Shown: piece by piece, positions 42,143 to 50,382 of the stretch
How positions within the stretch are numbered: the first letter of the stretch is position 1
Layout: each line of letters begins with the position of its first letter
Assembly (NCBI RefSeq): GCF_022647665.1
Contig: NZ_CP071872.1
Span: 5,518,001-5,582,000, forward strand
Reading direction: 5' to 3'
Length of the DNA: 64,000 nucleotides
DNA from: Streptomyces formicae
GTDB taxonomy: Bacteria; Actinomycetota; Actinomycetes; Streptomycetales; Streptomycetaceae
Program-made: the position numbers and the translations under genes
Notes under the pieces: model-generated
The model's database searches: none
What the model saw: the letters and a program-made list of their open reading frames with translations, nothing else
Told to the model about the DNA's origin: nothing

Positions 42143-43456
42143 TCAGTCCTCCCACACGGGTTCGGCGAGCCCCAGGTGGGACCGCAGGGTCGTACCGGTG
42201 TAGCCCGTACGGAACGCGCCGCGCTCCTGGAGGAGCGGCACGACCCGGTCGACGAAGTCGTCGAGGCCGCCCGGGGTGAGGTGCGGGACGAGGATGAAGC
42301 CGTCGGCCGCCTCGGTCCGTACGTACGCGTCGAGCGCGGCGGCGACGCCGGCGGGCGTGCCGATGAAGGACTGGCGGCCGGCGGTCTCGATGACCGTCTG
42401 GCGGATCGACAGCCCCTTGGCCTCCGACAACGCCCGCCACTTGGCCGCCACGGCGAGCGGGTCCGCGATCCGGACGCGGCCCCGGACGATCCCGGAGTCC
42501 GGGTCGGCGTCGGGGTCCGGGTCGACGGCGGGCAGCGGCCCGTCGGGGTCGTAGGAGGAGAGGTCGCGGCCCCAGACCAGTTCCAGGGCGAGGATCGCGT
42601 TCTGCGGGGAGACCTGCTGCCTGCGGATCTCGGCTGCCTTCTCCTGGGCCTCGGCGTCGGTGTCGCCGATGACGACGGAGACGCCCGGCATGACCGTGAG
42701 TTCGTCGCGGGTGCGGCCGTGGCGGGCGAGGCGCGCCTTGACGTCGGCGTAGAAGGCCCGGGCCGCCTCAGGGGTGGTGTGTCTGCTGAAGACGACATCG
42801 GCAGTGGACGCGGCGAACTCCCGGCCCTCGTCGGAGTCACCGGCCTGGATGACGACGGGATGGCCCTGCGGGGAGCGGGGGACGGTGAACTCGCCCTCGA
42901 CGGTGAAGTGCCGCCCGTGGTGGGCGAAGCGGCGCGGTGTGCCGTCCGGGGTCCAGGAGTCCCACAGCCCGCGGGCGGTCCGTACGAACTCGGCGGCCCG
43001 GGTGTAGCGGTCGGCGCGGTCGAGATAGCCGCCGCGCCGGAAGTTCTCGCCGGTGAAGGCGTCGGACGAGGTGACGACGTTCCAGGCCGCGCGGCCGCCG
43101 CTGAGGTGGTCCAGCGAGGCGAGGCGGCGGGCGAGTTCGTACGGCTCGTTGAAGGTGGTGTTGACGGTGGCGGCGAGGCCGAGGCGGTCGGTGACGGCGG
43201 CGAGGGCGTTCAGCACGGTGATCGACTCGGGGCGGCCGACGACGTCGAGATCGTGGATCAGGCCCTTGTGTTCGCGCAGCCGCAGCCCCTCGGCGAGGAA
43301 GAAGAAGTCGAAGAGGCCGCGCTCGGCGGTGCGGGCGAGGTGCTCGAAGGAGGAGAAGTCGATCTGGCTGCGGGAGCGGGGGTCGGCCCAGACGGTGGTG
43401 CTGTTGACGCCGGGGAAGTGGGCGGCGAGGTGCATCTGCCTGCGGGCGGCGGTCAT
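42143..43456 (-). CDS. LLM-class flavin-dependent monooxygenase (NtaA/SnaA/DszA type)
   Basis: 437 residues. Q-M-H-L-A-A-H-F-P-G-V-N opens the TIM barrel as in NtaA/SnaA/DszA. F-F-F-L-A-E-G-L-R-L, R-P-E-S-I-T-V-L-N-A-L-A-A-V-T, G-R-A-A-W-N-V-V-T-S and Q-A-G-D-S are typical flavin-site elements. The enzyme should use FMNH2 from a separate reductase to oxidise a small organic (often sulfur-containing) substrate. Its ATG overlaps the stop of the second LLM gene (ATGA at 43453-43456). No flavin reductase is in the window. Confidence 0.85.
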   Translation of the reverse strand: MTAARRQMHLAAHFPGVNSTTVWADPRSRSQIDFSSFEHLARTAERGLFDFFFLAEGLRLREHKGLIHDLDVVGRPESITVLNALAAVTDRLGLAATVNTTFNEPYELARRLASLDHLSGGRAAWNVVTSSDAFTGENFRRGGYLDRADRYTRAAEFVRTARGLWDSWTPDGTPRRFAHHGRHFTVEGEFTVPRSPQGHPVVIQAGDSDEGREFAASTADVVFSRHTTPEAARAFYADVKARLARHGRTRDELTVMPGVSVVIGDTDAEAQEKAAEIRRQQVSPQNAILALELVWGRDLSSYDPDGPLPAVDPDPDADPDSGIVRGRVRIADPLAVAAKWRALSEAKGLSIRQTVIETAGRQSFIGTPAGVAAALDAYVRTEAADGFILVPHLTPGGLDDFVDRVVPLLQERGAFRTGYTGTTLRSHLGLAEPVWED

Positions 43457-44592
43457 GCGGCTCCCCCGGCCTGCGCCTGCGTGGCTGCGTACGCGGGTAC
43501 GGGAGCGGGTGCGGGTAGGTGTGCGGATACGGGAGCGGGGGCGGGTGCGTAGCGGCTCGCGGGGCGGGCGAGGCCGAGGTGCTCGCGGAGCGTGCCGCCC
43601 GGATGGAAGGTGCGGAAGAGGCTGCGGTGCTGGAGCAGGGCGACCGTGCCGTTGACGATCCGCTCCAGGTCCCGGTGGGGCGCGATCGGGGCGAGCCGGA
43701 AGCCGTCCACGGCACCGCCCGCGTGCCAGTCGGCGATCAGCTTGGCGAGCTCCACCGGGCCGCCGCTGAAGTGCGGGCCGCCGCCGGCCAGGGACGGTCC
43801 GGCGGCCAGCCCGGGCTCCGGCGCCGACTCGCCACCGCCGAGGTCGACGGCGAGCGCGACGAGGACCCGTAGCGTGTCGGGGTCCCGGCCGTGCGCCGCG
43901 GCCCTGCGGCGTATGTCCTCGCGCAGGGCCGCGGCCTGCTCCGGTGCGCCTGCCCGTACGAGGACGACGTCGGCGTACCGGGCCGCGGGCTCACGGCAGA
44001 TCCCGGCCGTGCCGTCGACCACGACGACGGGCCTGCCCTGCGGCGGTCTCGGGACGGTCGACGGCCCGCGCACGCTGAAGGTGCTGCCCTGGAAGTCGAC
44101 ATGGTGCAGCTTGTCGCGGTCGATGAAGCGCCCTGTCGATGTGTCGCGGATCTCGGCGTCGTCCTCCCAGCTGTCCCACAACCGGGCGACGGCATCGGCG
44201 ACTTCGCCCGCCTCCCGCCACAGCGCGTCCGCGGGCGCGGCGGACCGCCGCCCGAAGAGCGACGCCTCGGCCTCGGTGGTGGACACCCCGACCGCCCAGC
44301 CGGCCCGGCCGCGGCTCACCCAGTCGAGCGTGGCCACGGCGGTGGACACATGGAACGGCTCGGTGTGGGTGGTGGTGACGGTCGGCACGAGGCCGATCCG
44401 CTCGGTGGCGGGCGCGACCCTCGCCAGCACGGCGAGGGCGTCGAGCCCGGGCCGGGCGAAGCAGTCGCCGAGGGTGACGAAGTCGAGGGCGCCCCGCTCG
44501 GCGAGGCGGGCGAGTGCGACGTAGTACGCCGGGTCGTACTGCGCCGGGCCGTCGAGGGCGACGGCCAGGTGCAGCGGACGGGTGGCAGGCAT
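43453..44592 (-). CDS. LLM-class flavin-dependent oxidoreductase
   Basis: 379 residues. The N-terminus P-L-H-L-A-V-A-L-D-G-P and W-V-S-R-G-R-A-G-W-A-V-G-V-S-T-T fit the bacterial luciferase-like fold; R-P-V-V-V-V-D is the usual Q-A-G region in variant form. A Pro/Ala/Val-rich tail (about 345-379), encoded by a short direct repeat, follows the catalytic domain. It lies upstream of the NtaA-type gene with a 4-base overlap, so the two are co-translated. Possibly works on related substrates. Confidence 0.8.
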   Translation of the reverse strand: MPATRPLHLAVALDGPAQYDPAYYVALARLAERGALDFVTLGDCFARPGLDALAVLARVAPATERIGLVPTVTTTHTEPFHVSTAVATLDWVSRGRAGWAVGVSTTEAEASLFGRRSAAPADALWREAGEVADAVARLWDSWEDDAEIRDTSTGRFIDRDKLHHVDFQGSTFSVRGPSTVPRPPQGRPVVVVDGTAGICREPAARYADVVLVRAGAPEQAAALREDIRRRAAAHGRDPDTLRVLVALAVDLGGGESAPEPGLAAGPSLAGGGPHFSGGPVELAKLIADWHAGGAVDGFRLAPIAPHRDLERIVNGTVALLQHRSLFRTFHPGGTLREHLGLARPASRYAPAPAPVSAHLPAPAPVPAYAATQAQAGGAA

Positions 44593-44702
44593 GGAACCTC
44601 TCCGAGGTGGTCAGGGTCGGGTCGGGGCGGGCCTGGGAGAACGGCCGTTCGGGCGGGGTCGGGCGCCGAGCCGGTCAGGCACCGACGGGTCGACGCCGAG
44701 CC

Positions 44703-44768
44703 GGTCAGGCGGTCAGGCGGTGAGGCGGTCAAGCGGTCAGGCCGTTCGGGCGGTCAGGCGCTGAGGCG
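44703..44768. repeat. Degenerate GGTCAGGC octamer repeat
   Basis: About eight imperfect copies of GGTCAGGC, running into the last codons of the FAD/NAD(P)-binding protein gene (stop at 44754-44756). The gap between this gene and the downstream LLM gene (44593-44753) contains nothing else. Confidence 0.7.
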
Positions 44769-46544
44769 GTCGCGACAGGAGAGCTCGCGGAGGAGGCCGA
44801 GGGCGGCACGCGCGGCAGCGTCGTTCTGCGCGAAGGCGGGCCCGCCCGTGCGCGGGCGGGTGAAGGCGCCGCCGGCCCGCGCCGTCGTGTGCGGGCCGAG
44901 CGCGAAGCGCCGCGGATGCGGCCGCCCGTCGCGCTCCAGGATCCGGCCGTCCGCCGGGTCGACGCGGAGCAGCCCGGCCGGGGTGGCACGGGCTCCGTCC
45001 GCGTACAGCGCTCTCAGCAGCGGGCTGCGGGTGCGTTCCAGCGTCGGATCGGGCAGCCGGGCCTCCACGAGAGCACGGGCCTCGGTCCACTCCCCCGGTA
45101 CGGCGGCGCCGGCGGCCCGGAAGAGCCCGCGCCGCTCGTCGGCCTCGACGGTGATCCCCGGGCCGAGGAAGCGGACGACCCCCGCGCGGGAGAGCGCGAG
45201 CAGTTGGCGCAGCCGTGGTCCCGGCGGGCCGGAGGCCAGATAGGAGAAGAAGCCGTGCCAGCGGCCGCCGTCGCCGAGGTCTCCGAGCCGGACGAGCTGC
45301 CCGTAGACGGAGAGGAGCGCGAGGAAGACCGCGAGGTCCTGGCTCTGTGCCGGGTCGTGGCGGCGGGCGAGATCGGCGGTGATGTAGGCGCGCAGGCCCT
45401 CCTGGAGGGCGTCGCCGGTCGGGTGGAGCACCCCGTCGAGGGGGCGGTCGAGCGCGTGGAGGTCGAGCCGGTCGGCGGGGTCGGGTACGGCGGCGGCCAC
45501 GAGGGCGGCGAGTTCGGCGCTGCCGGGCGTGGCGGCAGCGTACGCCTTCTCGAAGGCGGGCCACGCGGCGGCCGTCCGTTGGCGGTGGGCGGTGAAGAGG
45601 CGGTGGTAGTGGGCGTGGCCGAGCTCTTTGTCGATGAGTGGCCAAATGTCCCGCCGGAAGTCCAGCGGCCCCGGCCGGCCGAGCAGTTCGTCGGTCTGCG
45701 CGGGGCCGAAGAAGCGGGGCAGCGGGGGCCGTTCGCCCTGCCAGGCGTAACCGATCTTGGAGTGGTACGGGACACCGCGTCGCGAGCCGACGTACAGGAC
45801 GGGCTCCCGGCCGGACGGACGATAGGTGTCGGCCTCGTACCGCCCGCCGCGGCCCTCGGTCAGCAGCACCATCAGATCGATGAAGGCGAGCCCGAAACCG
45901 CGGACGATGACGGGCTCCCCGGCGGGGAGCGCGGACAGATCGCTGTCGGCCGTGAAGTCGGGGGGCAGGTGGACGAGTCCGTGACGCGCCGCGAATCCGC
46001 TCAACTCACGCTGCTCCGCGTCCGGTTCGGCGTCGAGGTGGCCGAGGGCGAGGACGACGAGATCGGCGAGGAGGGGCTGCTCCCGTCCTTCGAGCCGGAC
46101 GCGCTGGCGGCCTTCGCGAGGGCCGCTGATCCGCAGCGCCCGCGTCCGGTGCTCATGGACCCTGACCCCCAGGGGCAGGGCGGCCACGGCCTGTTCGTAC
46201 ACCCAGCGCAGATAGGCACCCTGCCGGCGGCGGCTGGGAAAGCTCTGGCCTTCGACACCCGCCCATTCGGCCAGGGTCGGCCCGGGGCACACGGGACCCG
46301 CCAGCTGCACCGAGTCGTCGGTGAACATGGTGACGTCCTCGGCCATGGAGTTCATCCAGAGCAGCGGCGACTGCTCCTGCCGCCAGATCCGTCCGCCACC
46401 CGCCGGGAACGGGTCCACGAGATGGATGTCTAGTTCCAGATCCTGGTACAGGGCGGGGAGGTTGGCGGCCAACCGCTCCAGAAAGCCGGTGCCGCGAGGG
46501 CCTGCGCCGACGACAACGACGGACGGTCTCGGGGTGCGGGACAT
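44754..46544 (-). CDS. FAD/NAD(P)-binding oxidoreductase (NAD_binding_9 type)
   Basis: 596 residues. The N-terminal dinucleotide fold V-V-V-V-G-A-G-P-R-G-T-G-F-L-E-R is at about 9-24, and L-L-W-M-N-S-M-A-E-D-V-T-M-F is typical of the NAD_binding_9 family. V-I-V-R-G-F-G-L-A-F-I-D marks a second nucleotide fold near 225, followed by a helical region and a C-terminal F-A-L-G-P-H-T-T-A-R segment. Probably an FAD-dependent enzyme of unknown substrate; its position ahead of the two LLM monooxygenases suggests a shared pathway. A TTGACA hexamer lies 19-20 bases before a TAGCCT near 46620-46665 on the minus strand and could be its promoter. Confidence 0.75.
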   Translation of the reverse strand: MSRTPRPSVVVVGAGPRGTGFLERLAANLPALYQDLELDIHLVDPFPAGGGRIWRQEQSPLLWMNSMAEDVTMFTDDSVQLAGPVCPGPTLAEWAGVEGQSFPSRRRQGAYLRWVYEQAVAALPLGVRVHEHRTRALRISGPREGRQRVRLEGREQPLLADLVVLALGHLDAEPDAEQRELSGFAARHGLVHLPPDFTADSDLSALPAGEPVIVRGFGLAFIDLMVLLTEGRGGRYEADTYRPSGREPVLYVGSRRGVPYHSKIGYAWQGERPPLPRFFGPAQTDELLGRPGPLDFRRDIWPLIDKELGHAHYHRLFTAHRQRTAAAWPAFEKAYAAATPGSAELAALVAAAVPDPADRLDLHALDRPLDGVLHPTGDALQEGLRAYITADLARRHDPAQSQDLAVFLALLSVYGQLVRLGDLGDGGRWHGFFSYLASGPPGPRLRQLLALSRAGVVRFLGPGITVEADERRGLFRAAGAAVPGEWTEARALVEARLPDPTLERTRSPLLRALYADGARATPAGLLRVDPADGRILERDGRPHPRRFALGPHTTARAGGAFTRPRTGGPAFAQNDAAARAALGLLRELSCRDRLSA

Positions 46545-46982
46545 ACAAAGGCGCTCCGTGGATACGGGGATCGAACACGGGAAACGCCTTCACACGAACG
46601 GGCCGGTCCGAGCCCCTCAGCACGGCCGACCCCTTGAGGCTAGGGGATTCTGACGGGCCGCTGTCAAGCCTGTCCGCACTGTGAGCCGTGCATCTCATGC
46701 CAGTTGACGCGGAACCGGATGCCTGTTCCACTTGGCCCATGCATTCGCAGCAGTGGCTGGTCACGCGCTCCCACATCGACTTCGGTCGCGTGTGGTCGTC
46801 CTCCTGTTGAGCCGACCTCCTGCCACCTGCTTCCGCCTTTCCCCCTGCGCGCGGTCAGCACTGTTCCGCACCGTGCGCGCCGCCTTCACACACACGGTCG
46901 AAGCCCTCCCCTCCCCCTCATCCGCACCGCTCCCCCGACCCCGGGACCCGACCCCGGGACCCGGGCGCGCCCCCGCAGCCGC
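46545..46982. other. Intergenic region, no gene supported
   Basis: It includes the probable promoter of the FAD-binding gene (minus strand, about 46620-46665). The rest is upstream-to-downstream spacer ending with a short GACCCGGGAC-type direct repeat before the DUF5685 stop. No gene was supported. Confidence 0.4.
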
Positions 46983-48200
46983 CTAGCAGCCGTCGCAGGG
47001 GCAGCAGCAATCCGGACAGTCGCAGTTGCAGTTGCAGTCGCACTTGTGGCAGCAGCCCTCGCGCTTCTTGCGGGACCACGGACCCTCGTACTCGCTCGCG
47101 CAGCAGATCTTGCAGGTGCAGAAGAGGCCGGTGAAGACCGCGCAGCCCGCCCCGAAGCCGCGCGGCTTCGGGCGCTGCGGGCCGCCGTCGCCGAACTGCG
47201 GGGGCAGCCCGCCCGGGCCGCCGGGTCCGCCCGGACCGCCGCCGGACGGATCGCCACCGCCGTACGGTCCGGGCGCGCCGCCGTTCCGGCCTCCGTACGG
47301 GGCGCCCTGCGGCGGCTGCGCGCCGTGTCCCTGGTGGCCGCAGGTCGTCGTGGAGAACGCCCGGTTCACCGACTGCCGCAGCTCGTGGACGAGCAGCACG
47401 TGCAGCAGGCTGTCGTCCACGAACTCCGCGTCGCGCAGCGCGAGCCTGATGCCGTGCACAGCGTCGTCCGCGAGCCGCCGTGCCTCCTCCAGGGAGGTGC
47501 CGGTCGCGGTCAGCGGGTTCCAGGCGCCCGACGCGGCGTCGGCTTCCCTGTCCTCCACGGCGTCCAGCAGATGGGCGAGGCGCCCGAAGAGCCGGCCGGC
47601 CTCGGCGAGCGGGTCCGTGTTCCCCGGGCGTCCGGCCAGCACGGCGGTGTGGGCGAAGGCAGCCGCGGTCGCCGTCTCCGTCGGCTCGGTCACCGACAGC
47701 AGCGGGGTGCCAGGTCCGGCCAGCGCCTCGACGCCGGGCTGCCGGTCGACGGCGTCGACGAGTACCGCCGTGTCGAAGCCCAGTTCGCGCCCGGTCCGCG
47801 CACCCGCCCGGTCCCAGCTCAGCGCGACCCTGCGGGCCGCGGCCGCCACCGGCCTCCGCGCCAGCAGCCCGTCCCGGTCGGCGACATGGTCCCGTACCTT
47901 CGCCGACGCCAGCACCAGCGAGACGGCGGCTGCCAGCCGGGCGCCCTCGCCGCGCGCGACGGGGGCGGTGCGCATGGCACGCAGCGGACAGGGCCCCGCC
48001 GTGCGCCGCCCGTCGGCCGTGCGCCCGGTCTGAGCCTCCGTCAGAACCGAGACGATGAGCCCGTCGTAGTTGGTCACGACCCTGGCGAACTGCCCGTGGT
48101 CCGCGCGCAGCGCCAGGCACAGTCCGCAGAGATGGGCCATCCACTCCGCCCTGAGACCGTCCGTGAGCCGATGGGTGCAGGGCCTGACGATTCCGAACAC
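46983..48200 (-). CDS. DUF5685 family protein with a cysteine-rich C-terminal tail
   Basis: 405 residues. The N-terminal domain starts M-F-G-I-V-R-P-C-T-H-R-L and contains the C-x2-C of H-L-C-G-L-C-L-A-L-R, as in DUF5685. A Gly/Pro-rich linker at about 305-345 (G-G-G-P-G-G-P-G-G-P) is followed by a tail dense in cysteine (C-K-I-C-C, C-C-H-K-C-D-C-N-C-N-C, then C-P-D-C-C-C-P-C). Such tails could bind zinc, copper or an Fe-S cluster. Function unknown. The gene stands alone on the minus strand, divergent from the sepF-like gene with 297 bases between. Confidence 0.75.
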   Translation of the reverse strand: MFGIVRPCTHRLTDGLRAEWMAHLCGLCLALRADHGQFARVVTNYDGLIVSVLTEAQTGRTADGRRTAGPCPLRAMRTAPVARGEGARLAAAVSLVLASAKVRDHVADRDGLLARRPVAAAARRVALSWDRAGARTGRELGFDTAVLVDAVDRQPGVEALAGPGTPLLSVTEPTETATAAAFAHTAVLAGRPGNTDPLAEAGRLFGRLAHLLDAVEDREADAASGAWNPLTATGTSLEEARRLADDAVHGIRLALRDAEFVDDSLLHVLLVHELRQSVNRAFSTTTCGHQGHGAQPPQGAPYGGRNGGAPGPYGGGDPSGGGPGGPGGPGGLPPQFGDGGPQRPKPRGFGAGCAVFTGLFCTCKICCASEYEGPWSRKKREGCCHKCDCNCNCDCPDCCCPCDGC

Positions 48201-48497
48201 GGCATTCCCCCCGAGTTTCGCTCTCCCGTGCGGGCGGCATCGTACCGGCCGGTGCGTTCACCCGTACGCCACCACCGTCACCCGTCCGGCCGGACCTTCA
48301 TATTTTGAGTTGATATGCACCTTCTGAGTACCCCTCAGGTGCGCTACGCAGGAAGAATCTTGACGAATCGCCACATCTTCTGCACCAGTACCGTCACGAA
48401 TCCTCTGCGCGGCGGCTATCTACTTGGCGTGCGATCCGCATCATGGACGACCATAGGGATGCGGAACCACAAGTGACCGCGGTGAAAGGAGGCGTCC

Positions 48498-48932
48498 ATG
48501 GCATCGGTGCGCAAGGCGAGTGCATGGCTGGGACTCGTCGAGGACAGCGACGAGCGGTACTACGACGACGAGTACACCGAGGGTGCGGGGGCGGCCGAGC
48601 AGTGGGTGACCGACCCGCGGGTCCGCGTGGCCTCCGAGTCCGCCCAGGAGCAGGGCCGCCGGATCGCCACGATCTCGCCCGACGGATTCCGTGACGCCCG
48701 GGGCATCGGCGAGCTCTTCCGCGAGGGCGTTCCGGTCATCGTCAACCTCACGTCCATGGAGCCGACCGACGCCAAGCGCGTGGTGGACTTCGCGGCCGGA
48801 CTGACCTTCGGTCTGCGCGGCTCGATCGAGCGCGTGGCGACGCGGGTCTTCCTGCTGACCCCCGCCGACACGGAGATCGTCAGCGGGGAGTCCTCGGGCC
48901 GGTCCGCCGGCGGCTTCTACAACCAGAGCTGA
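48498..48932 (+). CDS. SepF-like cell division protein
   Basis: 144 residues with strong ribosome site AAAGGAGG. The N-terminal amphipathic start M-A-S-V-R-K-A-S-A-W-L-G-L-V matches the SepF membrane-targeting helix. The C-terminal SepF fold reads G-V-P-V-I-V-N-L-T-S-M-E, A-K-R-V-V-D-F-A-A-G-L-T-F-G-L-R-G and V-F-L-L-T-P. SepF links FtsZ to the membrane. This copy lies outside the dcw cluster and is shorter than the main SepF. Streptomyces carry SepF-like paralogues implicated in sporulation septation, and this is probably one. A 66-bp duplication starts in its last codons. Confidence 0.85.
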   Translation: MASVRKASAWLGLVEDSDERYYDDEYTEGAGAAEQWVTDPRVRVASESAQEQGRRIATISPDGFRDARGIGELFREGVPVIVNLTSMEPTDAKRVVDFAAGLTFGLRGSIERVATRVFLLTPADTEIVSGESSGRSAGGFYNQS

Positions 48933-49067
48933 GGCCGGAGTGGTGACCGGCCGGGGGTCCGGGGGTTGCCCCCCGGAAAACACAGCAACCAGAGCTGAGG
49001 CCGGAGTGGCGACCGGCCGGGAGTCCGGGGGTTGCCCCCCGGAAAACACAGCAACCAGAGCTGAGCA
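48921..49067. repeat. 66-bp tandem duplication including the sepF-like gene 3' end and a hairpin
   Basis: 48921-48986 and 48987-49052 are two nearly identical 66-base units, followed by a 15-base partial third. Each contains the last codons N-Q-S and stop of the sepF-like gene and a hairpin (TCCGGGGGTTGCCCCCCGGA). The two hairpins probably act as doubled terminators. Confidence 0.9.
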
Positions 49068-49106
49068 GGGCGCTCGCCGGCGGGACCGGGCGGCCTCGGA
49101 GCGGGC

Positions 49107-50297
49107 CTACCTGAAGGCGTCCAGGCCGGTGAGCGCCTTGCCCAGCACGAGCTGGTGCATCTCGACGGTGCCCTCATAGGTGAGCACCGACTCGAGGTTG
49201 GTCGCATGCCGCATCACGGGGTACTCCAGCGAAATCCCGTTCGCACCGAGGATCGTGCGCGAGGTGCGGCAGATCTCGATCGCTTCCCGTACGTTGTTGA
49301 GCTTCCCGAAGCTGACCTGCTCCGGACGGAGCGTCCCGGCGTCCATCCGCCGCCCGAGGTGGTGGGCGAGCAGGATCCCCTTGTGCAGTTCGAGCGCCAT
49401 GTCGGCGAGCTTCGCCTGGGTGAGCTGGAAGCCGCCGATGGGCTTTCCGAACTGCTCGCGCGTCCGCGCGTAGTCGAGCGCGGCCTCGAAGCTGGCGCGG
49501 GCCGCGCCCATCGCGCCCCACACGATTCCGTACCGCGCGTGGCTCAGGCAGCTGAGCGGTCCGCGCAGTCCGGTGCCATCGGGGAGTACGGCGTCGGCGG
49601 GCAGACGCACCTCGTCGAGGACGAGCTCGCTCGTGACCGACGCCCGCAGGGACCACTTGTGCTTGATCTCGGGTGCCGAGAAGCCGGGCGCGTCCGTCGG
49701 CACGACGAAGCCGCGGATGCCGTCGTCGGTCTGCGCCCAGATGACGGCGACCCCGGCGACCGAGCCATTGGTGATCCACATCTTGCGGCCGGTCAGCACC
49801 CAGTCGGTGCCGTCGCGCTTGGCGTACGTACGCATTCCGGCCGGGTCCGAGCCGTGGTCCGGCTCGGTGAGGCCGAAGCAGCCGATGGTCGAGCCCTCCG
49901 CCATGGACGGCAGCCAGCGCTGCTTCTGCTCCTCGGAGCCGAACTTCCAGATCGCGTACATGGCGAGCGAGCCCTGGACGGAGACGAGGGAGCGGATGCC
50001 GGAGTCCGCGGCCTCCAGCTCCAGACAGGCGAGCCCGTACTGGACGGCGGTGGCGCCGGCGCAACCGTAGCCGGTCAGGGACATGCCGAGCGCGCCGATC
50101 GAGCCGAGTTCACGGGCGAGTTCACGGATGCCGGGGAGTTCGCCGCGCTCGTACCAGTCGGCGATGTGCGGCAGGACGCGGTCGGCGGCCCAGGAGCGGA
50201 CGGTGCCGCGGATCGCGAGGTCCTCGGGGTCCAGGAGGGCGTCGATGCCGAGGGGGTCGGCGGGGTCGAAGGGCGGCAGCTTCGAGGGTGCGGACAT
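49107..50297 (-). CDS. Acyl-CoA dehydrogenase, glutaryl-CoA dehydrogenase-like
   Basis: 396 residues from ATG 50297 (GGAGG about 8 bases upstream). F-G-L-T-E-P-D-H-G-S-D-P and W-I-T-N-G-S-V-A are the two acyl-CoA dehydrogenase signature regions. The catalytic glutamate is in L-T-Y-E-G-T-V-E-M-H near the C-terminus, the arrangement of glutaryl-CoA dehydrogenases. A-A-D-S-G-I-R-S-L-V-S-V-Q-G fits that subgroup. The substrate is probably a short-chain dicarboxyl acyl-CoA, but the sequence alone does not fix this. FAD-dependent, cytoplasmic. Confidence 0.85.
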   Translation of the reverse strand: MSAPSKLPPFDPADPLGIDALLDPEDLAIRGTVRSWAADRVLPHIADWYERGELPGIRELARELGSIGALGMSLTGYGCAGATAVQYGLACLELEAADSGIRSLVSVQGSLAMYAIWKFGSEEQKQRWLPSMAEGSTIGCFGLTEPDHGSDPAGMRTYAKRDGTDWVLTGRKMWITNGSVAGVAVIWAQTDDGIRGFVVPTDAPGFSAPEIKHKWSLRASVTSELVLDEVRLPADAVLPDGTGLRGPLSCLSHARYGIVWGAMGAARASFEAALDYARTREQFGKPIGGFQLTQAKLADMALELHKGILLAHHLGRRMDAGTLRPEQVSFGKLNNVREAIEICRTSRTILGANGISLEYPVMRHATNLESVLTYEGTVEMHQLVLGKALTGLDAFR

Positions 50298-50382
50298 GAG
50301 GGTGCCTCCGGCGGCTCGCACGGCGCTGTGAAAGCGAGAAAACCTAGCAGCGTTAGTCAATGCTCGGCGCTGACGTTACGGC

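Noticed and set aside
44703..44768. CRISPR-like array
   Set aside because: Octamer repeats are contiguous with no spacers; no cas genes are near. The other tandem repeats in the window also lack spacers.
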